Source: Clostridia bacterium (GTDB taxonomy: Bacteria > Bacillota > Clostridia > Oscillospirales > Acutalibacteraceae). From it: a stretch of 35,694 nt of DNA. Below the pieces are notes generated by a model. It had not been told where the DNA came from and searched no databases. It saw only the letters and a list, made by a program, of their open reading frames with translations. The stretch covers positions 1-35,694 of the forward strand of contig JAFZFT010000013.1 in assembly GCA_017555765.1 (NCBI GenBank), in the 5' to 3' direction. The position numbers and the translations under genes are program-made. The number at the start of each line of letters is the position of its first letter. The first letter of the stretch is position 1. Of the stretch, positions 24,828 through 32,272 are shown piece by piece.

Positions 24828-24999
24828 GGCCCGCCCAGAGGGATTTTGTCCCGTGCTACCGCACTATCGCCTCTCTTCGCTCGTTGCCCCGTCGGCGAAA
24901 ACAGTCCACCGGACTGTTTTCTTCCGCTTCGCTCCCTCCTTGTTCGAATCCCTCTGAACGAAAAAAGTCGCCCACGCAAAAGCGTGAGCAACGTTTTTT
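24828..24999. repeat. tRNA-tail repeat element, copy 2
   Basis: It begins with GGCCCGCCCAGAGGGATT (24828-24845), identical to the tRNA-Arg 3' end plus CCA at 25001-25018. Within it, CAGAGGGATT (start) and AATCCCTCTG (near 24956) form inverted ends. The final hairpin (24967-24992) pairs fully only on the minus strand and would terminate the tRNA transcript. Confidence 0.85.
24961..24992 (-). terminator. Terminator of tRNA-Arg
   Basis: On the minus strand GTTGCTCACGC pairs with GCGTGGGCGAC (two wobbles, TTTT loop), followed by six T. The same hairpin ends element copy 1. Confidence 0.85.
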
Positions 25000-25076
25000 T
25001 GGCCCGCCCAGAGGGATTCGAACCCCCGTTCTTCAGAATCGGAATCTGCTGCGTTATCCAACTGCGCCATGAGCGG
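25000..25076 (-). tRNA. tRNA-Arg (anticodon CCG)
   Basis: The cloverleaf can be drawn by hand: acceptor CCGCTCA with TGGGCGG, D-loop AGTTGGATAA, anticodon loop TTCCGAT (anticodon CCG, reads CGG), T-loop TTCGAAT, discriminator G, and encoded CCA at 25002-25000. The D-stem has three clear pairs and the first anticodon-stem pair is a G-A mismatch. A terminator follows directly. The gene's 3' end is copied in two repeat elements downstream. Confidence 0.93.
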
Positions 25077-25084
25077 CTATAAGT

Positions 25085-25110
25085 TCAGGCGACGGATATC
25101 CGCCGCCTGA
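25085..25110. terminator. Palindrome between the 97-residue gene and tRNA-Arg
   Basis: A 26-bp near-perfect palindrome (TCAGGCG...CGCCTGA) with no loop bases beyond the centre. The minus-strand tail is not T-rich, so it may be a weak terminator or a processing hairpin for the tRNA. The plus-strand tail has GTTTT. Confidence 0.5.
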
Positions 25111-25118
25111 GTTTTAAA

Positions 25119-25412
25119 TTATTCTGCAAGTGCTCTTTCAAGCCAGATCTTGCCAATGTCCATTGCGCTGTAAAGACCCTTCTTCTCGGTCTTCTGCGCA
25201 ATTCTGTCATGCGGTCTTACATTGGGATCAGTGTTTATAAGCTGAACTGACACTCTGTCTGCAACCTGTAAACCGTCAACATCCTTGGTTGAAAGAATCT
25301 GAAATACAACAACGAACTTATCGCTCATATTGCCGTAATAAATTGTGTTACCTTTTCTGACGAGAGGCTTTTCCTTATATGTCAGAAATTCGTTCTTCTT
25401 TTTAGTTGCCAT
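25119..25412 (-). CDS. Hypothetical protein downstream of IreB (97 aa)
   Basis: Not assigned to a named family. It is basic at the N-terminus (ATKKKNEFLTYKEKPLVRKG) and then mixed beta/alpha ('GNMSDKFVVVFQILSTKDVDGLQVADRVSVQLI'), ending in an alpha helix. Its start has CAGGAGG eight bases upstream. It lies 15 bp behind ireB, so the two share a transcript. This pairing, rather than the usual ireB-ruvX order, suggests it may work in the same Ser/Thr-kinase signalling branch, but that is inference. Confidence 0.65.
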   Translation of the reverse strand: MATKKKNEFLTYKEKPLVRKGNTIYYGNMSDKFVVVFQILSTKDVDGLQVADRVSVQLINTDPNVRPHDRIAQKTEKKGLYSAMDIGKIWLERALAE

Positions 25413-25427
25413 TGTGAACCTCCTGAA

Positions 25428-25673
25428 TCAGTTGTTAAGATAGGTTCTCACAAGCTCCTGCAGAAGCTCGTCTCTGTCAATCTTTCTGATGAGGCTACGA
25501 GCATTCTTATGGGTTGTGATATATGTCGGGTCCTCGGAAAGAATATATCCGACAATCTGGTTAATAGGATTGTATCCTTTTTCAACAAGAGCCTGATATA
25601 CATTAGACAGAATAACTTTCATCTCATCGGGTGAGCCTGTATTAAGTTTGAACTGTATGGTTTTATCTGTCAT
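25428..25673 (-). CDS. ireB: IreB-family regulatory phosphoprotein
   Basis: 81 residues. '[55 protein letters not shown]' is the near-invariant core of the UPF0297/YrzL family. In Enterococcus, IreB is a dimer phosphorylated by the Ser/Thr kinase IreK and restrains cephalosporin resistance. Threonines are present early in the protein, as in the phosphorylated form. GGAGGG lies seven bases before the ATG. It has its own promoter and is followed by the 97-residue gene and tRNA-Arg. Confidence 0.95.
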   Translation of the reverse strand: MTDKTIQFKLNTGSPDEMKVILSNVYQALVEKGYNPINQIVGYILSEDPTYITTHKNARSLIRKIDRDELLQELVRTYLNN

Positions 25674-25716
25674 AACAAAACCCTCCTATCATTGGGTATA
25701 AATTATTTCAATGTAT

Positions 25717-25745
25717 ATTATATAGTATTTTTTCGGATAAAACAA
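25717..25745 (-). promoter_or_regulatory. Promoter for ireB
   Basis: On the minus strand, TTGTTT (25745-25740), 17 bases, TATAAT (25722-25717). Confidence 0.7.
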
Positions 25746-25857
25746 TGGTATTTTAGAATTTTTTATAAAGTTTTTATTACTATTTTCGACTTTTATCGCA
25801 ATAAGTACTGTAAACGACGTAAAAATCTTAAGATTATCTTACAATCCGGGAATACGC

Positions 25858-25886
25858 TTGAAGAATCATATCCAATGTAATATATT
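25858..25886 (+). promoter_or_regulatory. Promoter for the SanA-like operon
   Basis: TTGAAG (25858-25863), 17 bases, TATATT (25881-25886). A 12-bp palindrome AATCTTAAGATT (25824-25835) sits just upstream. Confidence 0.65.
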
Positions 25887-25911
25887 AGGTGTACAAAAGG
25901 AAGTGTATGTT

Positions 25912-26517
25912 ATGAAAAAATTAAAATTTGCATTGAAGATTTTTATACTTATTTCTGTCGCAGCAACAATTGTTATTTTTTCAATAAACCTTTATATAGT
26001 ACTCTCTGCAAACAACAAAATAACCGACCGTGACAGTACCGCCGAAATGTACGGAATAGATTATGTAGTAGTACTCGGATGCGGAATAAACGGAAACAGA
26101 CCGACGCATATGCTCGAGGACAGACTACTTGAAGGCATGGCAGTTGCAGAATCAATCCCCGACTGCAAGCTTATACTCACCGGCGACAACAGCGGAAAGT
26201 ACTACAATGAGGTTGGCGTAATGAAAAGCTTCTGCCTTGAAAAAGGTTTTGATGAGAACAGAATAATCACAGACGACTTCGGATTTTCGACGGGAGAAAG
26301 CTTAGAAAACACAAAGAATGTTTTTGGCGGTAATAATGTTATCATCATAACACAGAAGTACCACACCTACAGAGCGCTTTTTATAGCCGAAATCATCGGA
26401 CTTGATGCTCACGCAGTCCCTTCTGACCCGAGAAGTTATTCGACATGGCTTTACAAAAGTGTGAGAGAGCCACTTGCACGAGTCAAGGATTTTATTAAAT
26501 ACATTATTGTAAAATGA
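25912..26517 (+). CDS. SanA/ElyC-like DUF218 membrane protein
   Basis: 201 residues. One N-terminal membrane helix (about 5-30) is followed by an extracellular DUF218 domain with 'DYVVVLGCGINGNRPTHMLEDRL' (about 50-72), 'LILTGDNSG' and 'TGESLENTKNV'. The acidic/asparagine residues in these motifs are the conserved pocket of SanA, YdcF and ElyC. These act in envelope integrity or lipid-carrier steps. The start follows AAAGGAAGTG; an in-frame TTG 18 codons earlier is rejected because it is the -35 box of the promoter. Confidence 0.85.
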   Translation: MKKLKFALKIFILISVAATIVIFSINLYIVLSANNKITDRDSTAEMYGIDYVVVLGCGINGNRPTHMLEDRLLEGMAVAESIPDCKLILTGDNSGKYYNEVGVMKSFCLEKGFDENRIITDDFGFSTGESLENTKNVFGGNNVIIITQKYHTYRALFIAEIIGLDAHAVPSDPRSYSTWLYKSVREPLARVKDFIKYIIVK

Positions 26518-26567
26518 TTACACTACGCCGCTTTGTACCATACTTTTTATGAGGTGACAAAGCACAG

Positions 26568-27239
26568 ATGATTAACAGTATACTCCGCTCTTTTATTATA
26601 TATGTATGTATAATAGCAGTTGTCCGCTTTATGGGAAAAAGGCAGATAGGTGAATTACAGCCCTCGGAGCTTGTAATAACTATAATACTGTCAGAGGTAG
26701 CATCAATGCCACTTGAGGACATAGACACACCGCTTCTGCCGTCAGTTATACTTGTTTTTCTGCTTGCCTGCTTCGAGGTACTGTCTTCTGACCTCAGTGT
26801 TAAATTTCCGTTTTTCAGAAAGCTACTTCAGGGAAATCCCGTGCTTGTAATTGAAAAAGGAAAAATTATTGAAAAGAATATTCATTCGGTACGCTTCAGT
26901 ATGGATGACCTGACAGAAGCTTTGCGACTCAAGGATGTGTTTGATGTAACCTCAGTTGATTTTGCCTACATTGAAACTAACGGAGGTTTGAGTGTAAAGC
27001 TGAAAAAGGATTACCGACCGCCGACAAAAAGCGATGAAGGCAGCAGTGACGGTACTATTCCCGTACTAATCGTTGATTACGGAAAAATCATCAGCCGCGA
27101 CTTCGATAAATGCAATATGACCAAGGAAAAGCTTGAAAAAATCCTGAGAAAAAAGAAAATCGAAATCAATGATGTACTTCTTATGACCGCTGACTGCAAC
27201 GGTGAAATCAATATAATCACAAAGGCGAGTGCAAAATGA
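26568..27239 (+). CDS. DUF421 (YetF/YcaP-like) membrane protein
   Basis: 223 residues. Three N-terminal helices include the family motif 'RFMGKRQIGELQPSELVITIILSEVASMP' (about 20-48), then two small cytoplasmic beta domains and an inserted Ser/Gly-rich linker near 155. The function is unknown; homologues in Bacillus act in membrane homeostasis. AGGTGA precedes the ATG. It overlaps the DUF4363 gene by four bases, the standard partner arrangement. Confidence 0.9.
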   Translation: MINSILRSFIIYVCIIAVVRFMGKRQIGELQPSELVITIILSEVASMPLEDIDTPLLPSVILVFLLACFEVLSSDLSVKFPFFRKLLQGNPVLVIEKGKIIEKNIHSVRFSMDDLTEALRLKDVFDVTSVDFAYIETNGGLSVKLKKDYRPPTKSDEGSSDGTIPVLIVDYGKIISRDFDKCNMTKEKLEKILRKKKIEINDVLLMTADCNGEINIITKASAK

Positions 27240-27616
27240 AGAGAGTAATTGTATCGGTTATCCTGACTGCTTTTTCTATCGCTTTCAGCCTGTTTTCAGG
27301 GAGCTTCATTGAAGAAAAGCTACACACACTTGAAGAAGAGCTAAGCATATGCTATGAATTTCTGACAGAGGAAGACTTAATCTCAGCCGAGAAAAAAGCG
27401 GACGATATCTATATATACTGGAGCAAAAACAAAAGAGCTATAAAGCTTCTGATAAGTGGCGAAGACTGTCAGAGTCTTGAAGAAGAGATAAAAAATCTCG
27501 GCTTTTTTATCCGAAGTGAAAACAGAGATTCCTCGCTTGAAAGCATCTCCAACAGCAGAAATATTATCCTTACGATGAAAGAAAACGAGAAGCTATCCTT
27601 CGATTCCGTACTATAA
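27236..27616 (+). CDS. DUF4363 family protein
   Basis: 126 residues. An N-terminal membrane helix (about 4-22) is followed by an outside helical domain ('LEEELSICYEFLTEEDLISAEKKADDIYIYWSKNK'), typical of DUF4363 proteins, which follow DUF421 genes in Clostridia. The ATGA overlap indicates translational coupling and probably a complex with DUF421. Function unknown. Confidence 0.85.
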   Translation: MKRVIVSVILTAFSIAFSLFSGSFIEEKLHTLEEELSICYEFLTEEDLISAEKKADDIYIYWSKNKRAIKLLISGEDCQSLEEEIKNLGFFIRSENRDSSLESISNSRNIILTMKENEKLSFDSVL

Positions 27617-27624
27617 AATATAAA

Positions 27625-27651
27625 AAAGCTGTCGGATTTACCGACAGCTTT
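27625..27651. terminator. Terminator between DUF4363 and prmA
   Basis: AAAGCTGTCGG-ATTTA-CCGACAGCTTT, an 11-bp perfect stem between convergent genes. Confidence 0.85.
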
Positions 27652-27655
27652 ACTG

Positions 27656-28585
27656 TTATATCTTCTTTTTACATTCGAAGCAGACCCAGCCGCCCTCTGT
27701 ATGTCTTGCAAGAACCTCGAAGCCGTACTTTTCAAATGCATCAAGGACATCCTGCTCTCTTGTATCGATTATACCTGATGTAATAAATATCGAGTCATCG
27801 TACATAAAATCAGCAACATTCTCGCAGAACATTATTATAACGTCAGCAACAATATTTGCAACAACAACGTTGAACTTACCGCTGACCTTATCTGTAAGAT
27901 TACCCTGAAGGATTGTATACTCAGGCTCTTTGAAGCCGTTTGCTTCACCGTTTTCTATAGCGGTTTTAACTGCAAGTGCATCGATATCAACACCAACTGC
28001 CTTTTCAGCACCTAAAAGAAGTGCCGCAACAGAAAGAATACCGCTTCCGCAACCAATATCAAGCACTGTAACACCGTCAGCTATATGCTTCTCAAGTGTT
28101 TCAAGGCAGAGTCTTGTTGTTTCGTGAGTACCTGTACCGAAAGCAAGACCGGGCTCAATGTTAAGCACCTTTCTGTCGCCGGCATCAAACTCATCCTCCC
28201 AGGTGGGTCTTATGAGAAGCTTTTCACCAACGGGAATTGGATGGAAATACTGCTTCCAGTTGTTTTCCCAATCCTCATTTTTGCATGCATTGAGAAGTAT
28301 CTCGCTTTCAATATTCTCAGCGGAATATCTTTCACGAAGGAATGCAACTGCCTCCTGAGGATTTTCCTGAGGTGCAATATACACGTGTACTATTGCCTTT
28401 GTTCTGTCCTTCCGGAGAAGATCTTCGTCGATAAGGTCGATGTGAGCAATCTCCCACGCCTCTTTTTCAAGCTCACTGTAGTCCTCGATATAAATACCAT
28501 AAGGCACAACCATAGAGGCAATATCGCCTGCCTTATCAACATTTTCAGCATCAACTACAATTTTTACTTCGGTCCATTCGCTCAT
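27656..28585 (-). CDS. prmA: Ribosomal protein L11 methyltransferase
   Basis: 309 residues, the normal length. The N-terminal L11-binding domain (about 1-90) is followed by a linker and a class I methyltransferase domain. Visible motifs are 'LAFGTGTHETTRLCLE' (about 150-165), which binds substrate, and the SAM site 'VLDIGCGSGILSVAA' (about 173-187). 'VVANIVADVI' is also typical. It trimethylates lysines and the N-terminus of L11. It starts one base after the GH13 stop, with AAGGAG inside the GH13 end, so the two are coupled. Confidence 0.95.
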   Translation of the reverse strand: MSEWTEVKIVVDAENVDKAGDIASMVVPYGIYIEDYSELEKEAWEIAHIDLIDEDLLRKDRTKAIVHVYIAPQENPQEAVAFLRERYSAENIESEILLNACKNEDWENNWKQYFHPIPVGEKLLIRPTWEDEFDAGDRKVLNIEPGLAFGTGTHETTRLCLETLEKHIADGVTVLDIGCGSGILSVAALLLGAEKAVGVDIDALAVKTAIENGEANGFKEPEYTILQGNLTDKVSGKFNVVVANIVADVIIMFCENVADFMYDDSIFITSGIIDTREQDVLDAFEKYGFEVLARHTEGGWVCFECKKKI

Positions 28586-28586
28586 T

Positions 28587-30449
28587 TTAATTCTCCTTTT
28601 TAAGTACTATTGCATCAAGCGCATTAAGATGTGCTTTATTTCCTTGCATACCTGCTCCGAACACTGCGACACTGTTATGCCACTCATCGGGAAGGTAATA
28701 ATCTATTTCGTGCTCGTTACGGTTAACTATAACAAGTATTGAATCTTTTTTGCCTTTTCTTATAAAAGCAAGGCACCCGAGCATCTCGGAAAGAGTATAA
28801 TAATCCCCTTCCTTAAGGCAATCACAACCGTGTCTCATAGCTCCGAGTACGGTATAATGCGCAATAAGCTCTTCATTTTCCTTACCCCAAGGATAACAGA
28901 AACGGTTGAAGGGATCCTTATAGCCCTCCATACCTGCTTCGTCGCCGTAATAAATACAAGGCACACCGGGAAGAGTAAACTGTATTACTGAAGCAAGCTT
29001 AAGAAGCTTCACGCCCTTCTCGTACTGCTTTTGAGTCAGATGATGACTGCTCTGCCAGCTTCTGTCACGGTACTCACAGCTTTCACCCGCAAGCTGTGTA
29101 AGAATACGCATAGTGTCGTGAGTACCGATATGATTCATCAGTACGTCAACACAGCACTTGGGATAATTTTCGGTGATTGTGAGTATTTTATCCGAGAAGC
29201 CTTCAACAATGCCGCTTCTTATAAAGCTGATTATTGCCTCGGCAAAGGGATAATTCATTACGCTGTCGAGCTGCTTTCCGCCGAAATAGCGTCTTCTCTG
29301 TCCATAGCTGAATTTATTGGAAGCATCCTCCCATACCTCACCGAGAATAAGAGCATCCTTGTTTTCATCCTTTACGGACTTTCTCAGTTCATCGAGGAAT
29401 GTATCGGGAAGCTCGTCGGCAACATCAAGTCTCCAACCCCTTGCGCCGAGACTGAGCCACTTTCTTGCTATACCGTTTTTGCCTGTGATATATTCAATAA
29501 ACTCGGGGGCTTCCTCAATAACCTCGGGAAGTATGCTTATACCCCACCAGGAATGATAGTTTTCGGGATAGTCTATGAACTTATACCACTTATAATAAGG
29601 AGATTCCTTCGACTGATATGCACCCACGGAATCGTATCTTCCGTATTTGTTGAAGTATATACTGTCGTCACCCGTATGGCTGAATACGCCGTCAAGAATC
29701 ACAGAAATACCAAGCTTATCTGCACTTTTGCAAAGGCTTGAAAAGTCTTTTTCAGTACCGAGAAGCGGGTCAATTTTTTCATAGTTCGCTGTATCGTACC
29801 TATGGTTACTCTGCGCTTCAAATATAGGGTTAAGATATATACAGGTTACTCCGAGACTCTTAAGGTAAGAAAGCTTTTTCTCTATACCCTTGAGGTCACC
29901 CTGAAAGTAGTCATTGTTGAGCACCTTTCCTTCAGCGGTTGGTTTCCAGTAGGGCTCATTTTCTCTGTCATTTCTGAGGATTCTGCCCGCAGGAATATCC
30001 TTTTTCACAGCACCTGAAAAATTGAATCTATCAGGGAAAATCTGATAAAGAATACCGCCCTTGAACCAATCAGGAGTACTGAAATCCTTTGAGTATACGG
30101 TTAACTGCCAATCGTTAGTACCTGAATTCAGGATGCCGAGACAATCACCATTATGTTTTATAATGTACCTACCCCACGGGGTATCGTATTCGAAGTGGTA
30201 AAAATATATGTCGGCCTCAGCAGCTGTATATCCTAGTGCCCACCACTCTTCATTTTCACCCTGCATTGAAAGCCAGTTCATACTGTGATATACATAATCA
30301 CCGCTGTCGCTTTTTATAACAAGGTAAACTGCGGAGCACTGAAGATTACGGGGAAGTACAACCTTGAAAACAAGGTTCTCCCCTTCCTTTACAGCTCCGT
30401 ATTTACTTTTATGTATCCCGTTTCGGGAATTGTATGGGATGTAATCCAT
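28587..30449 (-). CDS. Glycoside hydrolase family 13 (neopullulanase/cyclomaltodextrinase-like)
   Basis: 620 residues. The N-terminal beta domain (about 1-125) is typical of neopullulanase-type enzymes. The barrel carries the nucleophile Asp342 in 'GWRLDVADE', the acid/base Glu371 in 'LILGEVWED' and Asp445 in 'NHIGTHDTMR'. No signal peptide, so it cleaves maltodextrins or cyclodextrins inside the cell. The ATG at 30449 is chosen because AGAGGTG lies five to six bases upstream; the longer frame has no ribosome site and crosses the divergent gene's start. It is coupled to prmA. Confidence 0.93.
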   Translation of the reverse strand: MDYIPYNSRNGIHKSKYGAVKEGENLVFKVVLPRNLQCSAVYLVIKSDSGDYVYHSMNWLSMQGENEEWWALGYTAAEADIYFYHFEYDTPWGRYIIKHNGDCLGILNSGTNDWQLTVYSKDFSTPDWFKGGILYQIFPDRFNFSGAVKKDIPAGRILRNDRENEPYWKPTAEGKVLNNDYFQGDLKGIEKKLSYLKSLGVTCIYLNPIFEAQSNHRYDTANYEKIDPLLGTEKDFSSLCKSADKLGISVILDGVFSHTGDDSIYFNKYGRYDSVGAYQSKESPYYKWYKFIDYPENYHSWWGISILPEVIEEAPEFIEYITGKNGIARKWLSLGARGWRLDVADELPDTFLDELRKSVKDENKDALILGEVWEDASNKFSYGQRRRYFGGKQLDSVMNYPFAEAIISFIRSGIVEGFSDKILTITENYPKCCVDVLMNHIGTHDTMRILTQLAGESCEYRDRSWQSSHHLTQKQYEKGVKLLKLASVIQFTLPGVPCIYYGDEAGMEGYKDPFNRFCYPWGKENEELIAHYTVLGAMRHGCDCLKEGDYYTLSEMLGCLAFIRKGKKDSILVIVNRNEHEIDYYLPDEWHNSVAVFGAGMQGNKAHLNALDAIVLKKEN

Positions 30450-30526
30450 AAAACACCTCTGTGTAATTATTGGAAGCACCGACGCATATAATTTACAAAA
30501 ATAAATATTGATCGGTGGCTGATTAT

Positions 30527-31045
30527 ATGTTTGTAGTATCAATAAAATCCGATAAGCTGAAGAAAATCCTCGTTACTGCCGTCATCTTCCTGCTGACCGT
30601 CATAGGTGGACTCGTCTATGTCTCAAAGCAAGAGGCACTCCCCGCTTCGACTATAGGAAATATCAATATGAAAGCAACGGATAACGCTGAAAGAGTCGCC
30701 TTCTTCGCTCAATTCGGACTCGAAGCAGCCGAAGAGCCTCTTGAGGTCAAGGAAATTGTCATTCCTGAAGAATTCGATGAAAACTATAACAAGTATAACG
30801 AAATTCAGAAAAAACAAGGTCTCGACCTTGAGCCATTCAGGGGTGTAAGAGTAAAATACTGGTCATACGAAATACTCAACTACCCGGGTTTTGAAAACTC
30901 TGACGGGAGAATAAGAGGTAACCTTCTTATTTATAACGGTATAATTGTCGGAGGTGATATTTCCGATATCGCACTTGACGGATTTATGCATACCTTCTTT
31001 ATTCCGTCGGAAGTATCCACTGACTTATCGACTCAAGAAAGCTGA
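30527..31045 (+). CDS. DUF4830 membrane-anchored protein
   Basis: 172 residues. One N-terminal membrane helix (about 13-33, 'ILVTAVIFLLTVIGGLVYV') is followed by an outside domain with the DUF4830 pattern: 'AFFAQFGLEAAEEPLEVKEIVIPEEFDENYNKYNEIQKKQGLDL', then 'YPG...IRGNLLIYNGIIVGGDISDIALDGFMH'. Function unknown. The ATG at 30527 is chosen over a GTG at 30515 because GGTGG (30514-30518) is the ribosome site. Its last 47 bases overlap the end of hflX on the other strand. Confidence 0.8.
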   Translation: MFVVSIKSDKLKKILVTAVIFLLTVIGGLVYVSKQEALPASTIGNINMKATDNAERVAFFAQFGLEAAEEPLEVKEIVIPEEFDENYNKYNEIQKKQGLDLEPFRGVRVKYWSYEILNYPGFENSDGRIRGNLLIYNGIIVGGDISDIALDGFMHTFFIPSEVSTDLSTQES

Positions 31046-32249
31046 TATCAACAATAGCCTTCATATATAAGCCTTCAGGTCTGTATTCTTCGAATTCAAC
31101 GGCTCCTTCGTTTCTGATTCTTGCGGCGATTCCGCCAGCAGAAAAAGGAATAAGGAGCTCCGCTTTTCTTCTCGTGGGAGGCAATTCCTTCATAACCGCT
31201 TCAACAAGGTCATCAAAGCCCTTTTTCTGTAAAGCGGAAATCATAACAGTTTTGCCGAAAGTACGCATTGAATAGATGTCACCTACAAGGTCGCATTTAT
31301 TCATTACGGAAATAACAGGCTTACCCTGACATCCGAGCTCATTCAGAAGATTTTTTGTAACCTCAAGATGCTCTGAAGCGTGCTCATCGGACGCGTCACA
31401 CACGTTAAGAATAACAGTAGCATGCGCCGCCTCTTCAAGTGTTGACTTGAAGGCTTCAACAAGCTTATGGGGAAGTCTTCGGATAAGACCAACAGTGTCA
31501 ACAAGCATAACCTGTCTTCCGTCGGGAAGGTTAAGCGCTCTTGCGGTAGGGTCAAGAGTTGCAAAAAGCTTATTCTGAGCAAGGACGCCCGCATCTGTAA
31601 GTGCATTCATAAGAGTGGATTTGCCCGAATTGGTATATCCCACGATAGCAACAGTCTGCACACCATCCTTTTCACGGCGCTTGTGCATCTGATTACGTCT
31701 TTTTTCAAGCTCCTTAAGCTCTTCTTCAAGCTTCTGTACACGTCTTCTGATATGTCTTTTATCGCTTTCAAGCTTTGTTTCACCGGGGCCTCTTGTACCG
31801 ATACCACCGCCGAGTCTTGAAAGAGCGGTACCCTGACCTGCAAGTCTCGGAAGCTGATACTTAAGCTGTGCAAGCTCAACCTGAAGCTTACCCTCACTCG
31901 TCCTTGCTCTCATGGCGAAGATATCGAGTATAAGCATAGTACGGTCTATGACGCGTACTTTAGTAAGATTTTCAAGGTTTCTCTGTTGAGAGGGTGAAAG
32001 CTCACTGTCAAAAATAAGAAGATCAACATCATTGCTCTGGCAGAAGGCAATGATTTCCGCAAGCTTACCAACACCGACGAAGGTGGCTTTTTCGGGAGCT
32101 TCCTTTTTCTGTATTACCTTGCCTACAACCTCAGCGCCCGCAGTATGTGCTAGCTCTTCAAGCTCATCAATGGACACCTCGGCATCAAATTCGCCCGTAT
32201 CAACGCTAACAAGCAAGGCTTTTTCGGTTTTTATATCGTTTTCGTACAT
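30999..32249 (-). CDS. hflX: GTPase HflX
   Basis: 416 residues. The N-terminal HflX domain (about 15-185) includes the Gly-rich 'LSRLGGGIGTRGPGETKLE' and a charged coiled coil. The GTPase domain has G1 'GYTNSGKS', G3 'DTVG', G4 'NKCD' and a G5 'SAL'. HflX binds the 50S subunit and splits stalled ribosomes under stress. It is 23 bp after the pepP-like gene and co-directional. GGGAG precedes the ATG. Confidence 0.95.
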   Translation of the reverse strand: MYENDIKTEKALLVSVDTGEFDAEVSIDELEELAHTAGAEVVGKVIQKKEAPEKATFVGVGKLAEIIAFCQSNDVDLLIFDSELSPSQQRNLENLTKVRVIDRTMLILDIFAMRARTSEGKLQVELAQLKYQLPRLAGQGTALSRLGGGIGTRGPGETKLESDKRHIRRRVQKLEEELKELEKRRNQMHKRREKDGVQTVAIVGYTNSGKSTLMNALTDAGVLAQNKLFATLDPTARALNLPDGRQVMLVDTVGLIRRLPHKLVEAFKSTLEEAAHATVILNVCDASDEHASEHLEVTKNLLNELGCQGKPVISVMNKCDLVGDIYSMRTFGKTVMISALQKKGFDDLVEAVMKELPPTRRKAELLIPFSAGGIAARIRNEGAVEFEEYRPEGLYMKAIVDISFLESISQWILPTE

Positions 32250-32272
32250 AAAAATGCTCCCTTGTATCTGAT

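Noticed and set aside
23656..25082. Several 60-85 residue open frames on both strands
   Set aside because: They lie in the repeat elements and tRNA, have no ribosome sites, and reflect the palindromic DNA. They are false protein predictions.
30450..30542. Longer N-terminus for the GH13 enzyme
   Set aside because: No ribosome site precedes the first Met, the extra 31 residues do not match the family, and they would cross the divergent DUF4830 start.
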